A stretch of 64,000 nucleotides of DNA from Hymenolepis diminuta (taxonomy: Eukaryota > Platyhelminthes > Cestoda > Cyclophyllidea > Hymenolepididae): positions 5,478,003 to 5,542,002 of the forward strand of contig CAADRB010000001.1 of the NCBI GenBank assembly GCA_900708905.1, read 5' to 3'. Positions within the stretch are counted from its first letter, which is position 1; each line of letters opens with the position of its first letter. Position numbers and translations under genes: made by a program. The notes under the pieces were generated by a model. It saw nothing but the letters and a program-made list of their open reading frames with translations. It was not told where the DNA came from and searched no databases. Positions 62,156 to 64,000 of this stretch are shown one piece after another.

Positions 62156-64000
62156 TAGTTGATAAAGCATAAAACTACTCTCTAGCAGCGTCCTCTAGTA
62201 TAAATTTACCCCCAAATTGGCTAGGCTATATCCGAAGCAGCGAGAACAAAGAAGGCATTGAGTGTGGAGAGTTTATTGCTCAACTATGACTCACCACCAA
62301 GAGCTCAGTCATTAAATACTTAGAGCTTAGTCAGAGATATTGATCAGTGATTGGCTGGAAAGGCATCTACACGCACGGCCGCGCTTACTCACTACACGAT
62401 CGGTGACATATCCGCACTTTTCAGAATGTTCTAGCGCACGTGAGGTTCCCTTGATCAATCATGATAGCGTTGTGTACTCCGCAAAATGCTTCCTTGAGTG
62501 TAAGCATTGGAATGCGATATGCTAAACTTGTGCTGCAATCAGAAATCCGACCATTGCTTCTAAATGGTGGGCCATCCATAGGATCTAAGATTGAAATTGT
62601 TTAATACCTATCCTCCATTATTTTTACACTTAGGATTAAACTACGAATTAAAAATAATGTCATGAGTGGAGCTAAGTATCAAAGGCATAGGGATAATAAT
62701 CTTAGCAATGGAGGAAATCCAATGGTGCAAAACAGTTTTCTTTAAGTGGTTAAATTTCGGCAGTTTAAATACCAGATGCTCGAAAATAATCGATCAAATA
62801 AATGCTCAAATCAATAAAAGATTTAATGACTCGCAGGCTGTTAACTAACACGACTCTATGTGTGAAAATATATAGTTCAAGTAAGTGGTCTACCCCCATT
62901 TTCAGCTGTCATTCACATCATTAGCATTTGGATGCATTATGTTCTTGACATCTTGGCTATTAGTGTAGGTATTAATAGAGGCTTACATCGGCTTAGGATA
63001 AACTAAGCTTCTGTAAACTAGGCCACAACAAAATAGGGAAGAGACCGATACTATGGGATTTTTATTAAAAGAAAATACAAATCTCTCGAAAATAACAAAT
63101 AGAAGAGTAGGTAGATGATGGAGATAAATTAATGAGCAGATCAAGAAAATAGTCAATCGGTAGTATGATGCAACGATACCACATTCAAAAAACATTTATG
63201 AATATAAATAGTTAGGTATCAATTAAGTAACCTATAATTCGAGTCTTCCCCTAGTATGCTAAGTTTAATTTAACCGTAATATTTCAATAAAGACCTTGGT
63301 TTTATATTAAATGAAGTCAAAAATAAATACGTCGAAAGATGATATTGTGGTGATATTGAAATATTCAAAATGTAAAATATAAAACGTAAAGATTCATGCA
63401 AACCCCTCCATCTCAAAAACATATTTAGTTTACCTACAGCAACTGAATATTCCGAAAACAACCACTGCCTTAATTAACAAAGCAGATACTCTGGAGATTA
63501 AAATCCTCCATGAATTTATTAAATCTGATAATCACTCGAGGGATTTTGACGCTAAAGTACACATTTTGCATTAATTAGCGGTGATCGCATTCGAGATCAC
63601 TAATGATTATATATTCAGGCATTATCAAAATACAAAATTTATTTCTGGGCTTTATTTTTTAATTGTTCACAAAGGACAACCACTGGTCTTATCGCGGGTT
63701 GGCAATCAAAATAGTTAACGCAACGTAATATATATTTCGTTGTTAATAAAACAATTCCTAAGAGATAAGTTCGAACTGTGTTTTAATCTTATAAAATAAA
63801 GTTCTGAAGCCTTTCTCTAGCTGCAATTACTACTGCAATATATTAGGGAATCTCATGAAAGCGTTCCATTTGAGTGACTATTTGTTCGACGACTTTATGA
63901 ATCAGATAACCTTACTTTAGGCGTTAATGCGATTCTCATTAAAATTACAGAAAAATGTGAATGATTTATCAAAAATGACATACAAAGTTAAAACTCATTG
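62156..64000. other. Right flank of the mariner, no gene recognised
   Basis: AT-rich sequence with only short open frames. About 62,340-62,520 is less AT-rich and carries a 61-codon frame that I cannot relate to anything. No repeat from the rest of the window was recognised here. Confidence 0.4.

Overview
The window is eukaryotic nuclear DNA from a compact, AT-rich genome. Introns are numerous and often very short (28, 32, 40, 41, 43 and 46 nt), with a few of several kilobases. Three genes lie head to tail with only about 100-130 bp between them. With the protein sequences, this fits a parasitic flatworm, most likely a tapeworm; the species call is inference. A 50-base run of N (37353-37402) marks an assembly gap.

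Layout. 2.9-3.4 kb (+): a small three-exon gene of unknown function with an RWD/UBC-like E-G-Y-P-x-x-P-P motif. 3.4-9.2 kb: repeat-rich, with one doubtful hydrophobic ORF. 9.2-10.9 kb (-): DDOST/OST48, eight exons. 12.4-12.9 kb (-): a short Flattop/CFAP126 homologue. 15.5-26.4 kb (+): an unrecognised 1,492-residue protein in 18 exons, with an N-terminal coiled coil, a serine/lysine-rich centre built from twelve symmetric phase-1 exons, and an alpha-helical C-terminus. 26.5-27.2 kb (+): PPIH cyclophilin. 27.3-29.3 kb (+): TIPIN. 30.3-47.6 kb (+): AMP-activated kinase beta subunit (366 aa), whose introns reach 6.3 and 5.2 kb. 47.6-60.4 kb: no gene I can support. 60.4-62.2 kb: a dead mariner transposon with both inverted repeats, split by a 525-bp TG...CA LTR-like element that made a 4-bp target duplication. 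62.2-64 kb: nothing recognised.

The unknown large gene, PPIH and TIPIN look like a polycistronic, trans-spliced unit. After each of the first two genes an AATAAA signal is followed within about 75-90 nt by an AG acceptor just before the next ATG. The identified products are housekeeping or ciliary: N-glycosylation (DDOST), splicing (PPIH), replication fork protection (TIPIN), energy sensing (AMPK beta) and basal-body/axoneme organisation (CFAP126).

The points most worth a second look are the exon-duplication array in the large gene, the operon-like cluster, the datable nested insertion in the mariner, two dispersed repeat families (one solo-LTR-like), a hairpin-bearing repeat pair at 49.6-49.9 kb, and two doubtful nested gene remnants in the AMPK beta introns. 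All intron and exon coordinates were derived by hand from reading frame, splice consensus and protein similarity.
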